Shown here: positions 24,276-32,952 of the stretch, piece after piece | Numbering within the stretch: position 1 is the stretch's first letter | Layout: the number at the start of each line of letters is the position of its first letter | DNA from: CAIKOD01 sp035543455 | GTDB taxonomy: Archaea > Halobacteriota > Methanomicrobia > Methanomicrobiales > Methanospirillaceae | NCBI GenBank assembly: GCA_035543455.1 | Contig: DATKKE010000021.1 | Span: 1 to 37,749, forward strand | Direction of reading: 5' to 3' | Length of the DNA stretch: 37,749 bases | Program-made: the position numbers and the translations under genes | The notes under the pieces: model-generated | What the model was told of the DNA's origin: nothing | The model's database searches: none | What the model saw: the letters and a program-made list of their open reading frames with translations, nothing else

Positions 24276-25145
24276 GTGGTTACCTGGAGCGCTCCCGGGA
24301 AGGTGTTCCTTTTCGGCGAACATGCCGTAGTATATGGCAAACCTGCAATTGCCATGGCGATCAGGCCCCGGGTGTTTGTCACGGTCAGGAAAAGCCGTTC
24401 GGCCCATCCTGCAAAATCCCCCTACATAGACAATTGTTTCGAGCAGCTTGGTGTGAAAGGAAGCGTGTATATCAATTCCCAGCTTCCCAGTTCATCGGGT
24501 CTCGGATCGTCGGCTGCAGTTACGGTTGCAACGTTATCAGCCATCAACGATGAATTTGAATTGCACCATACCCGGGAGGAAATTGCTGACATCGCATATG
24601 GTATCGAAAAAAAAGTCCAGAAGGGAAGGGCAAGCCCGACCGATACGACGGTGTCGACATATGGCGGGCTTGTCTTTATCCTCGGGGCTTCCAGGAGAAG
24701 GCTTCCCCCGGAAGGATTCCAGCTCGTGATTGGCAATTCCATGGTTTCCCACAGCACCGCAAAGATGGTCGAGCTGGTATCTGAACGAAAAAGGGTAAAC
24801 CCCGAGATCTATAACCCGGTTATAGATGCCATCGGTGGTCTGACAATCCAGGCCATGCACCACATGAATGACCCTGTTGAACTTGGGGAACTCATGAACA
24901 TGAACCATTCGCTGCTCGATGCACTCGGAGTAGGTCACCCGGCTCTCTCCCGCCTTGTGCTCGCAGCACGTGAAGCCGGCGCGTACGGGGCAAAACTAAC
25001 GGGGGCCGGGGGCGGAGGATGTATCGTGGCAATCTGTCCGAAACATCTGAAAAGCCGGGTCGCAGGGTCCATCGAAGCCTGCGATTCCAGGGCATTCATT
25101 ACGAGTATCGATACTGACGGGGTAAGGAAGGAGAAAGATGTCTGA
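24276..25145 (+). CDS. mvk: mevalonate kinase
   Basis: Phosphorylates mevalonate to 5-phosphomevalonate, feeding archaeal lipid synthesis. GHMP kinase of 289 aa. Motifs: APGKVFLFGEHAVVYGKPAI, the phosphate loop LPSSSGLGSSAAV (about 71-83), and the C-terminal KLTGAGGGGCIVAI. The start is a GTG directly after the upstream stop codon. It overlaps ipk by eight nt. Part of a four-gene isoprenoid block (mvk, ipk, fni, idsA). Confidence 0.95.
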   Translation: MVTWSAPGKVFLFGEHAVVYGKPAIAMAIRPRVFVTVRKSRSAHPAKSPYIDNCFEQLGVKGSVYINSQLPSSSGLGSSAAVTVATLSAINDEFELHHTREEIADIAYGIEKKVQKGRASPTDTTVSTYGGLVFILGASRRRLPPEGFQLVIGNSMVSHSTAKMVELVSERKRVNPEIYNPVIDAIGGLTIQAMHHMNDPVELGELMNMNHSLLDALGVGHPALSRLVLAAREAGAYGAKLTGAGGGGCIVAICPKHLKSRVAGSIEACDSRAFITSIDTDGVRKEKDV

Positions 25146-25893
25146 AAGGGTGCTTTTAAAGATTGGGGGGAGTGTCATCACCGACAAATCCGTCCAGGGT
25201 CTCATCAGGTATGATGAAATCGAGCGGATATCGCATGTAATAGCATCCCGGCATGATTTATCCCTCCTCCTCGTGCATGGTGCAGGGTCCTGCGGTCACC
25301 CGGAAGCCAGCAGGTACCGTCTGTCGGGCGGGGTATCGGAGGCGAACCGGGCTGGTATATTTGAGACCCACCAGGCCGTCGCGCGCCTCAATTCCGGGTT
25401 CGTCCGGGCCCTCAGGGAAGACGGGGCGGAAGCGGTCGGAATTCATCTTCTGTCTGCCGGATTTGCGGATAACGGGCGATTATTGTCGGGTGAATTCCCG
25501 CAGATCGATAGAATGATCAGTCTCGGAATCATCCCGGTCCTCCATGGAGATGTTGTCATGGACCGGACAAGGGGGGCCTGCATCATTTCCGGAGATCAGC
25601 TGGTGAACATCCTTGCGGAAAACCTGGGAATGACACGTATCGGCGTCGCTACCGATGTCCCCGGGGTGCTCTGCGACGGGGAAGTAATTCCTGAGATCAC
25701 GCCGGAAACCCAAAAAACGCTGAAAATAGGTGCATCGGTTCACACGGACGTGACCGGGGGTATGTCAGGAAAAGTAAGCGAGCTTCTTCTTCTGGCGGAA
25801 CGGGGGATATCGTCCGATATTTTCCATGCATCGAGGATCGGAGATTTTCTTGACGGCAGGCCTCATGGAGGAACCCGGGTAAAGGGGTACTGA
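25138..25893 (+). CDS. ipk: isopentenyl phosphate kinase
   Basis: Phosphorylates isopentenyl phosphate to isopentenyl diphosphate, the distinctive step of the archaeal modified mevalonate route. 251 aa, amino-acid-kinase fold: LLKIGGSVITDKS, and the active-site histidine in GHP (His54) within VHGAGSCGHPEAS (family consensus GGGSFGHP, so one Gly is Ala). GDQLVNILAENLG and the C-terminal TDVTGGMSGKVSELL bind nucleotide. It ends one nt before fni. The upstream decarboxylation or dehydration enzyme is not in the window. Confidence 0.94.
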   Translation: MSERVLLKIGGSVITDKSVQGLIRYDEIERISHVIASRHDLSLLLVHGAGSCGHPEASRYRLSGGVSEANRAGIFETHQAVARLNSGFVRALREDGAEAVGIHLLSAGFADNGRLLSGEFPQIDRMISLGIIPVLHGDVVMDRTRGACIISGDQLVNILAENLGMTRIGVATDVPGVLCDGEVIPEITPETQKTLKIGASVHTDVTGGMSGKVSELLLLAERGISSDIFHASRIGDFLDGRPHGGTRVKGY

Positions 25894-25894
25894 C

Positions 25895-26989
25895 ATGTCA
25901 GAAAAACAAGCAGGGCATACATCTTCGAGAAAACTCGATCACATGCGGATCTGCCTCGAAGAATCGATTGAACGGGGTTTCACCGGTTTTGAGGATGTCC
26001 GGCTGATCCATAACGCCCTCCCTGAATGTGACCTGGATAGGATTGACACGGGGACACGTTTCCTCGGGTTCCGGTTCATGTCCCCCCTCTTTATCTCCGC
26101 GATGACCGGTGGTCACTGCGATACGAAGATAGTCAATGCACGGCTGGCAAAAGCTGCACAATATTTCGGGATAGGTATGGGCGTTGGTTCCCAGCGGGCC
26201 GCCATCGAGAGTCCCGATCTTGAAAGTACATTTTCGATCGTCCGCGAGGAGGCCCCGGACGCGTTTATCGTCGCAAACCTCGGGATTGTCCAGCTCCGTG
26301 AACATGGTGTCGAATGGGCCGAACGGGCAGTTGCCATGATCGATGCCGATGCCATTGCAATTCACCTGAATTTTCTCCAGGAAGCGATCCAGCCGGAAGG
26401 CGATCATGATGCAACGGGATGCCTGGCCGCGGTAAGGAATCTATGTGAAGACTTTAAGTACCCGGTAATCATAAAAGAAACTGGGAGTGGAATATCCGCA
26501 CAAACTGCCCAGGCAGTATTTGGAGCAGGAGCAAAAGCAATTGATATTGGCGGCTGGGGTGGGACGTCCTGGGCTGCCATCGAAAGTATCAGGGCGGATA
26601 AAAGCCCGAGTGCTGATGATAAACGATTGATCAGCCTTGGCCGGGAGTTTATTGACTGGGGCATACCGACTGTCGTAAGTCTCTGCGAGGTCGCAAGGAC
26701 AGGAGGACCTGTAATAGCCACCGGGGGCCTGAGAAGTGGCATGGATATCGCCAAGTCGGTGACACTCGGGGCAGAACTTTCCGGAATGGCATTGCCACTC
26801 TTAAAGCCGGCAATAGAAGGAGAAGAATCGTTATTCAATGCGATAGATACTATCGGAAACCAGCTGAAGGTCGCCATGTTCCTTACCGGGTCAGGCACCA
26901 TCGCCGGACTGAAATCAAAACATGCGATGATCACGGGAATTACCCGGGAAATGATAAAAAGTATACGTGAGGAATACAATGGATATTGA
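25895..26989 (+). CDS. fni: isopentenyl-diphosphate delta-isomerase, type 2
   Basis: FMN-dependent isomerization of IPP to DMAPP. 364 aa TIM-barrel. Motifs: SRKLDHMRICLEE, FISAMTGGH, IGMGVGSQRAA, IHLNFLQEAIQPEGD, and the phosphate-binding GGWGGTSWAAIE and ATGGLRSGMD. DMAPP and IPP are the substrates of the prenyl synthase two genes downstream. It overlaps the RNase J gene by 11 nt. Confidence 0.95.
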   Translation: MSEKQAGHTSSRKLDHMRICLEESIERGFTGFEDVRLIHNALPECDLDRIDTGTRFLGFRFMSPLFISAMTGGHCDTKIVNARLAKAAQYFGIGMGVGSQRAAIESPDLESTFSIVREEAPDAFIVANLGIVQLREHGVEWAERAVAMIDADAIAIHLNFLQEAIQPEGDHDATGCLAAVRNLCEDFKYPVIIKETGSGISAQTAQAVFGAGAKAIDIGGWGGTSWAAIESIRADKSPSADDKRLISLGREFIDWGIPTVVSLCEVARTGGPVIATGGLRSGMDIAKSVTLGAELSGMALPLLKPAIEGEESLFNAIDTIGNQLKVAMFLTGSGTIAGLKSKHAMITGITREMIKSIREEYNGY

Positions 26990-28316
26990 AATTATCGCCG
27001 TAGGCGGATACGATGAGGTCGGGAGAAATATGACCGCCGTCCGCTGCGGAAAGGAAATCGTTATCTTCGATATGGGTCTCCGCCTTGACCAGGTCATGAT
27101 CCACGAGGATGCAGAGGTGGAAAATATGCATTCTCTGGACCTGATCCAGATGAAGGCGATACCCGACGATACGATGATGAATACCGTGGAGGGAAGCGTC
27201 AAGGCAATTGTCTGTTCCCACGGGCATCTTGACCATATCGGGGCGATCCCGAAACTTGCCCACCGGTATAATGCGCCTATCATCAGCACACCCTATACCA
27301 CCGAGCTGATACGGCAGCAGATCGCAGGAGAACAAAAATTCGGGGTAAATAACAAGTTGTTTGCACTGAAAGCAGGGCAGAAGTATACGCTTTCCCAGAA
27401 CCTTGTCCTCGAATTCGTGAGGATGCAACATAGTATTATAGAAACGGTTACCCCTGTCCTCCACACGCCAAACGGAGCCGTTGTATATGCCTGTGATTTC
27501 AAGCTCGACAGGACCCCGGTTATCGGCGAACCTCCGGATTTCGGAAGACTTGCCCAGATCGGAAAAGAAGGAGTCGCCGCTCTGATTGTAGAAAGTACCT
27601 ATGTGGACCTTCGGGGAAGAGCGCCCAGTGAAAGGATAGCACGCGACCTTGTGAGAGATACTATCACGAGTTACGAAGATGACAAAAATGCCATACTGGT
27701 ATCCACGTTTTCCTCCCATATTGCCCGCGTGAAGACTATTGCAGAATGTGCCCATGAAATCGGGAGAAAACCGATTCTTCTCGGACGTTCGATGGAACGA
27801 TATTCTTCGACAGCCGAGCAGATGAAACTCGTGGCGTTCCCTGAAACGATGAGCATGTTCGGAAACCGCCGTACCGTTGACCGGACAATGAGGCGCATGA
27901 TGAAGGCGGGAAAGGAAAAATTCCTCCCCATCGTCACCGGTCACCAGGGAGAACCGGGATCGATCCTGACCCGGGTGGTTCTCGGCGATACACCCTATAA
28001 AGTTGAAAAAGGCGATAAGGTAATATTCTCTGCCAAGGTCATTCCAAACCCCATGAACAGGGGGCAGCGCTATATGATCGAGGCCCATCTGGGGATGAGC
28101 GGTGCAAGAATATTTGAAGACCTCCATGTAAGCGGTCACGCCTACAGGGAAGACCACTATGAATTTGTCCACCTCCTGAATCCCCGGCATATCATCCCTG
28201 CACACGGGAATATCAGGATGACGTCGGCATATGCAGAATTTGCGAGCGAAATCGGCTATACGCTCCATAACGATGTCCATATAATGTCGAACGGGCACCG
28301 TCTGAAGCTGACCTGA
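26979..28316 (+). CDS. rnj: archaeal ribonuclease J (beta-CASP metallo-beta-lactamase)
   Basis: 5'-3' exoribonuclease of the aRNase J group, 445 aa. The metallo-beta-lactamase metal site is HGHLDH (81-86), with later His/Asp in HSIIETV and ACDFKLD. The beta-CASP part has VSTFSSHIARVKTIAEC, GRSMERY and, near the end, SGHAYREDHYEF and IPAHGNIRM. I took the ATG at 26979, which follows TGAGGA; an ATG four codons earlier is less well placed. It lies in the middle of the isoprenoid genes, which is a conserved archaeal position. No KH domain, so it is not the CPSF-type. Confidence 0.93.
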   Translation: MDIEIIAVGGYDEVGRNMTAVRCGKEIVIFDMGLRLDQVMIHEDAEVENMHSLDLIQMKAIPDDTMMNTVEGSVKAIVCSHGHLDHIGAIPKLAHRYNAPIISTPYTTELIRQQIAGEQKFGVNNKLFALKAGQKYTLSQNLVLEFVRMQHSIIETVTPVLHTPNGAVVYACDFKLDRTPVIGEPPDFGRLAQIGKEGVAALIVESTYVDLRGRAPSERIARDLVRDTITSYEDDKNAILVSTFSSHIARVKTIAECAHEIGRKPILLGRSMERYSSTAEQMKLVAFPETMSMFGNRRTVDRTMRRMMKAGKEKFLPIVTGHQGEPGSILTRVVLGDTPYKVEKGDKVIFSAKVIPNPMNRGQRYMIEAHLGMSGARIFEDLHVSGHAYREDHYEFVHLLNPRHIIPAHGNIRMTSAYAEFASEIGYTLHNDVHIMSNGHRLKLT

Positions 28317-28335
28317 AGCGGTCTGGAAGAATATT

Positions 28336-29298
28336 ATGGATTTGAAACAGTATCTGGATGTCACGGCAAAGCAGATCGATACTATGATCGACCGGTACTT
28401 TGGAAGCGAATTTGAGGAGCTCGGGAAAGCCAGCGCACACATCCTCATGGCCGGTGGAAAACGGCTGCGGCCTGCGGTTGTAATGCTTGCAGCAGATGCG
28501 GTCAGGAAAGGTAGTTCCGATGAAGTGATGCCGGCGGCACTCGCACTGGAACTGACGCATTGTTTCACCCTGATACACGATGATATCATGGACGGTGACG
28601 CATTCCGCCGCGGAGTACCGACCGTGCATACCAAATGGGACGAGCCGACCGCGATCCTCGCCGGTGATGTTCTTTATGCCCGTTCTTTCGATTTTATCTG
28701 CAAATCCCTTGCCCCTGACCAGTCAAAAGTCCGGGCAGTCTCCATGCTCGCAGAGGCCTGTGTTGATATCTGCAGGGGACAGCACATGGACATGTCCTTT
28801 GAAAACCGTAACGATGTCAATGAAGGGGAATACCTCGAGATGGTCTCGAAAAAAACCGGTGCCCTGTATGCGGCGGCTGCAGGCATCGGGAGCATTCTTG
28901 CAGGCGGCCACGCGGTAAGGACTCATGCATTGTACTTATATGGTCTTTATACAGGAATGGCATTCCAGATACAGGACGATGTAATCGATATCATGGCGAG
29001 TGCAAAAAAGAGCGGGAAGGACCGGGCATCCGATATCCGTGAAGGAAAGCAGACCCTGATCACGATCAAGGCAAGGGAGAAAGGGCTGGATCTTTCGCCA
29101 TACCGGCGGGACTTGACCGACCGCGAGATTGAAGAGGTCATAACGCTTCTCAATGGCGCCGGTGTCATAGGCGACGTGAAAGAAACGGCACGGGAACTCG
29201 TCAGCAAAGGAAAACAGATCATTTCGATACTTCCCGATTCACAAGAGAAACAGCTCCTCAACGAGCTAGGGGACTATTTCGTGACCAGAGGCCATTGA
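28336..29298 (+). CDS. idsA: prenyl diphosphate synthase (farnesyl/geranylgeranyl type)
   Basis: Condenses IPP units onto an allylic diphosphate to make C15-C20 chains for archaeal lipids. 320 aa. First Asp-rich motif is DDIMD (Asp82, 83, 86) in LIHDDIMDGD, followed by RRGVPTVH; the second is DDVID (Asp214, 215, 218) in FQIQDDVIDI. GGKRLRPA (40-47) binds IPP. Fifth residue upstream of the first motif, which sets chain length, is Cys76 in LTHCFTLIHDD, so product length is not obvious. One nt separates it from gltX. Confidence 0.94.
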   Translation: MDLKQYLDVTAKQIDTMIDRYFGSEFEELGKASAHILMAGGKRLRPAVVMLAADAVRKGSSDEVMPAALALELTHCFTLIHDDIMDGDAFRRGVPTVHTKWDEPTAILAGDVLYARSFDFICKSLAPDQSKVRAVSMLAEACVDICRGQHMDMSFENRNDVNEGEYLEMVSKKTGALYAAAAGIGSILAGGHAVRTHALYLYGLYTGMAFQIQDDVIDIMASAKKSGKDRASDIREGKQTLITIKAREKGLDLSPYRRDLTDREIEEVITLLNGAGVIGDVKETARELVSKGKQIISILPDSQEKQLLNELGDYFVTRGH

Positions 29299-29299
29299 A

Positions 29300-30988
29300 A
29301 TGGATATCGATCCGAAAAATGCCCTTTACATTTTTGCCCTCCAGAATGCGGTCAAATACAATAATATTCCCAAGAACGTCACCGTTATCGGTATGGTCAT
29401 GGGAAAATATCCCGAGCTGAAATCACGGGCAAGGGAAATTGCCGCTCTTGCAAAGGACGTTCTTTCGGAAGTAGAAGCCCTGGCCCCTGATGAAAGGAGG
29501 GCGAAACTCGAGGAACTTTCCCCCGGCCTTATCGAAGAGATGAATGCTCCTAAGCAGCACGTGCATTCGTTACCCCCTCTCGAATCTGCCGAAAATGGGG
29601 TGGTGATGAGGTTCGCCCCCAATCCCAGCGGACCCCTCCATCTCGGGCATGCCCGGGCAGCTGTCCTGAATGATGCATATGTCAGCAGGTATGGCGGGAG
29701 ATATATCCTCAGGATCGAAGATACCGATCCGAAAAGGGTAGACCCTGATGCGTACCGGATGGTACCGGAAGATATCGAATGGATGGGGCTTGGGATTACC
29801 GATACCATGTACCAGAGCGACCGGTTCGACCTGTATTATGAAACCGGGAGACAATTGATCGGGATCGGGGGGGCGTACGTATGTACCTGTGATAACACCC
29901 TGTTTCGCGATATGAAAATGGTGGGAAAAGCCTGCCCTTGCCGGGGGCATTCTATCGAGGAAAACCTGACAAACTGGGAAACAATGCTCGGGGGAGGATA
30001 TTACGAGGGAGAAGCCTCAGTACGGGTCCGGACAACCCTCGACCACCCCGACCCCGCAATGCGCGATTTCCCGGCCTTCCGGATCCTGAATAACCCTCCT
30101 CATCCAAGGATCGATACCCGGGTCTATCCACTGATGAACTTTACCGTCGCGGTTGACGACCACTTCATGGGGGTCACCCATGTCATCAGGGGAAAGGACC
30201 ATATTGCAAATACCAGGCGTCAGAAGTATATTTTCGATTATTTCGGCTGGGAAATCCCGGTGTACCGCCATTATGGAAGGATGGGAATCGAAGGTGTCGT
30301 CCTCTCAACTTCGCAGATGAGGGCCGGGATCAACTCCGGGCTATATACCGGATGGGACGACATCAGGCTCGGGACACTCCGGGCCCTCGCCCGCCGGGGA
30401 ATACAGCCGGAAGCGGTCAGGCAGGCGGTGCTCGACATCGGGATTGGGGAGACCGACATCTCATTTTCATGGGACAATCTCTTTGCCAGGAACCGCGATA
30501 TTGTAGACCCTGTCGCAGACAGGTTTTTCTTCGTGCCCGACCCGATAAAGGTCTCAATAGCGGGCGCAACCCCGAAGGAGGCCCATGCGTTGCTCCATCC
30601 CGGGAACGAATCAAGAGGTTACCGGATATTGAAATTCGAAGATGATGTCAATATTCCGGGCGGAGAGTTAAAACCGGGGACAGCGCTGCTACGGTTAAAA
30701 GACCTGTTCAATGTCAGCATTACGTGGAATAACGGAATGCCGGAACTTGAATTTGCCGGGGAATCGCTTGCAGAAGCACGATCGAATAAAGCCCCAATTA
30801 TCCAGTGGCTCCCTGCCGGCGGATCGGCAGCGTGTACTCTTCATACACCTGAGGGGGATACATACGGTTTCTGCGAACCTGCCGTCGGGGGAATGACCGG
30901 CCGGGTCATCCAGTTCGAGAGGATAGGGTTTGCGAGGATCGACGGGGTTGCCGACGGTGTAATAACTGCGTATTTCAGCCACCGGTAA
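29300..30988 (+). CDS. gltX: glutamyl-tRNA synthetase (archaeal, probably non-discriminating)
   Basis: Class I synthetase of the archaeal/eukaryotic GlnRS-like group, 562 aa. The HIGH motif is HLGH (114-117) in PNPSGPLHLGHARA. A long N-terminal extension of about 100 residues is typical of archaeal members. Cys-containing CTCDNTLFRDMKMVGKACPC may bind zinc. In the KMSKS-type loop, archaeal enzymes usually read LSTSK; here it is LSTSQM with Gln339 (codon CAG at 30314). In archaea this enzyme normally also charges tRNA-Gln with Glu, corrected by GatDE. It starts two nt after the idsA stop. Confidence 0.94.
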   Translation: MDIDPKNALYIFALQNAVKYNNIPKNVTVIGMVMGKYPELKSRAREIAALAKDVLSEVEALAPDERRAKLEELSPGLIEEMNAPKQHVHSLPPLESAENGVVMRFAPNPSGPLHLGHARAAVLNDAYVSRYGGRYILRIEDTDPKRVDPDAYRMVPEDIEWMGLGITDTMYQSDRFDLYYETGRQLIGIGGAYVCTCDNTLFRDMKMVGKACPCRGHSIEENLTNWETMLGGGYYEGEASVRVRTTLDHPDPAMRDFPAFRILNNPPHPRIDTRVYPLMNFTVAVDDHFMGVTHVIRGKDHIANTRRQKYIFDYFGWEIPVYRHYGRMGIEGVVLSTSQMRAGINSGLYTGWDDIRLGTLRALARRGIQPEAVRQAVLDIGIGETDISFSWDNLFARNRDIVDPVADRFFFVPDPIKVSIAGATPKEAHALLHPGNESRGYRILKFEDDVNIPGGELKPGTALLRLKDLFNVSITWNNGMPELEFAGESLAEARSNKAPIIQWLPAGGSAACTLHTPEGDTYGFCEPAVGGMTGRVIQFERIGFARIDGVADGVITAYFSHR

Positions 30989-31033
30989 ATTTGTAAGGCC
31001 GAAGCGGGATTATTTAATTCCAGGGGAACGGAC

Positions 31034-32674
31034 ATGGTCACACGATTCAGGCGATACGGCCAGATTGCGGATGTGCTCGTCAAATATGGGTTCGGTGTTG
31101 TTGCTGAAAGCCTTTTTCCCGGTGTGCGCCGTTTCAGGCTGAGGGCGCCGTCTGCCGAGGAAAAACAATCAGTTTACGTCCGTATACGTCTTGCAATCGA
31201 GGAACTGGGGCCGACGTTCGTTAAGTTCGGCCAGATTATGAGTACCAGGGCCGAATTACTTCCCCCGCCTCTGATTGAGGAGCTTGAAAAACTCCAGGAC
31301 CATACAAACCCCCTTCCCTTCACCCAAATCCTTTTTGTGATAGCCGAGTCGTGCCCTGAATTTGAGGAGGCATTCGAGAAGATCGAAGAAGAACCCGTTG
31401 CATCGGCGTCCATCGCACAGGTCCACCGGGCCTGGCTCAAAGACGGTACCAAGGTGGCCCTGAAGATCCAGCGTCCCGGTATCGAGGATATTATTGAGAC
31501 TGATATTGCCATTCTGAAGTCCCTGGCCGCACGGCTCGAATGGGCGATGCCTGAATCAAGGATTTACAACCCTACCGGAATGGTTGCTGATTTTGCGGGA
31601 CAGATTGAAAAAGAACTCGACTTTATCAAAGACGGGAGGAATGCCGATCGCCTGCGGAAAAACTTTGAAGGTGTCGCGGGAGTCAGGTTTCCGAAAATTT
31701 TCTGGGAATACAGCAGCAGGCACCTCCTTGTCATGGAATTTATTGACGGTACCAAGGTCACGAATCTCACCGAACTGCGGCAGATGGGGATCAACCAGAA
31801 AAAGATCGCGAAGACCGGGTTTGACGCGTATTTAAAACAGATATTCGAGGATGGTTTCTTCCACGGTGATCCTCACCCGGGAAATCTTTTCGTCACGCCG
31901 GACGGGGACCTCGTATTCCTGGACTTCGGGGTAGTCGGAGTATTACGGCCTGAAAAGAGGTTCCTGTTTGTCAGGCTCCTGCACGGCATCATCCATATGG
32001 ATGTCGGGATGCTCCTCAATGCCTTTGAAGGACTCGGTGTCGTTATCAGGGAAGAGGACCGAGAAGCGATAAAGGACGAGCTTTACACTGCATTACTTGA
32101 TTCCCAGGGATTTTCCCTCGGGGAGAATGATTTCTCCGTCGTCGTCAACGATCTGACCGAAGTGCTGCGGCGATACCAGTTGCGGGTTCCGACAAGTCTC
32201 ATGCTGATGCTCAAGGTCATCGTCATGATCCTCGATATCGGGATTAAACTCGACCCGCAGTTCCGGTTCGAAAAAGAAGTGCACCCATTCCTCGAGCATA
32301 TCATCGACAGGATGAACCTCCCCGATCACATGATAAAAGAGGCTACACGCTCGCTGCTTGAAGCGACGGACGGTTTATTCGATCTGCCCAGGAATATCAA
32401 CCAGATGCTCAAGAGGCTTTCGACAGGAACGGTGAAGGTCAATATCGTCGAGAACGATATCCGGAAACTCCAGATATCGCTTGATCGGCTGAGTGATAAA
32501 CTCCTTATCGGTCTCGTAACGGCGGCAGTTGTCGTCGGATCGTCACTCGTCCTGCTGTCATCGAACCTGAAGCTCCCCGACTTCGTCTGGGTCCTTGCCG
32601 TACTTGGGTACAGTGCTGCGACGATCGTAGGATTTTATGCGATATATCACGTTATTGTGACGAGCCTGAGATGA
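31034..32674 (+). CDS. UbiB/ABC1/AarF family atypical protein kinase
   Basis: 546-aa membrane-anchored kinase-like ATPase. It has the diagnostic KxGQ (KFGQ, 64-67), the alanine-rich nucleotide loop ASASIAQVH (123-131), MEFIDGTKV, catalytic HGDPHPGN and metal-binding DFGVVG. Two hydrophobic helices near the C-terminus (LLIGLVTAAVVVGSSLVLL and WVLAVLGYSAATIVGFYAIY) anchor it. In bacteria and mitochondria the family supports ubiquinone synthesis or prenyl lipid movement. Members of Methanomicrobiales are not known to make ubiquinone, so here a role in archaeal isoprenoid lipid handling is inferred, matching its place after the isoprenoid cluster. AGGGGAA precedes the ATG. Confidence 0.9.
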   Translation: MVTRFRRYGQIADVLVKYGFGVVAESLFPGVRRFRLRAPSAEEKQSVYVRIRLAIEELGPTFVKFGQIMSTRAELLPPPLIEELEKLQDHTNPLPFTQILFVIAESCPEFEEAFEKIEEEPVASASIAQVHRAWLKDGTKVALKIQRPGIEDIIETDIAILKSLAARLEWAMPESRIYNPTGMVADFAGQIEKELDFIKDGRNADRLRKNFEGVAGVRFPKIFWEYSSRHLLVMEFIDGTKVTNLTELRQMGINQKKIAKTGFDAYLKQIFEDGFFHGDPHPGNLFVTPDGDLVFLDFGVVGVLRPEKRFLFVRLLHGIIHMDVGMLLNAFEGLGVVIREEDREAIKDELYTALLDSQGFSLGENDFSVVVNDLTEVLRRYQLRVPTSLMLMLKVIVMILDIGIKLDPQFRFEKEVHPFLEHIIDRMNLPDHMIKEATRSLLEATDGLFDLPRNINQMLKRLSTGTVKVNIVENDIRKLQISLDRLSDKLLIGLVTAAVVVGSSLVLLSSNLKLPDFVWVLAVLGYSAATIVGFYAIYHVIVTSLR

Positions 32675-32952
32675 TGGAAAACAAGGGTGGTGCAGGATTT
32701 CAGGCCCCCTTTTGGTAACAGTATATCCCCTGCGGGTAAAGTTCCTTCGGAACGGAAGTCTCTCTTTAAAAAACTCTAATTATGAGAGAAGAATATGTCA
32801 TTCCATCCCCGATCCAACCTGATAATGATTGAGGCACATCTCAGGTGCCGGTTTCCAAGCCTGGTGCCTGGAAATGCAATAGAGACAGGGAGATGTGGAT
32901 TCGAAATCTGCTCCCTGTCTTCTAGCGGAAATTCTATACATCGGATGCAGGA
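32675..32952. other. non-coding region with hairpins between convergent genes
   Basis: 278 nt between the UbiB gene and the convergent carbonic anhydrase gene. I see no convincing gene. It contains GTTCC-TTC-GGAAC near 32741, TTTCCA against TGGAAA (32852-32874), and a perfect 10-bp stem AGACAGGGAG against CTCCCTGTCT with an 18-nt loop (32883-32920). The last is G/C-rich and could act as a terminator for either gene or be part of a small RNA. A T-run followed by A6 lies at about 32763-32772. Confidence 0.45.

Noticed and set aside
26940..28634. 564-codon minus-strand frame
   Set aside because: It lies entirely opposite RNase J and the prenyl synthase start, both with clear motifs; it has Cys/His-rich shadow composition.
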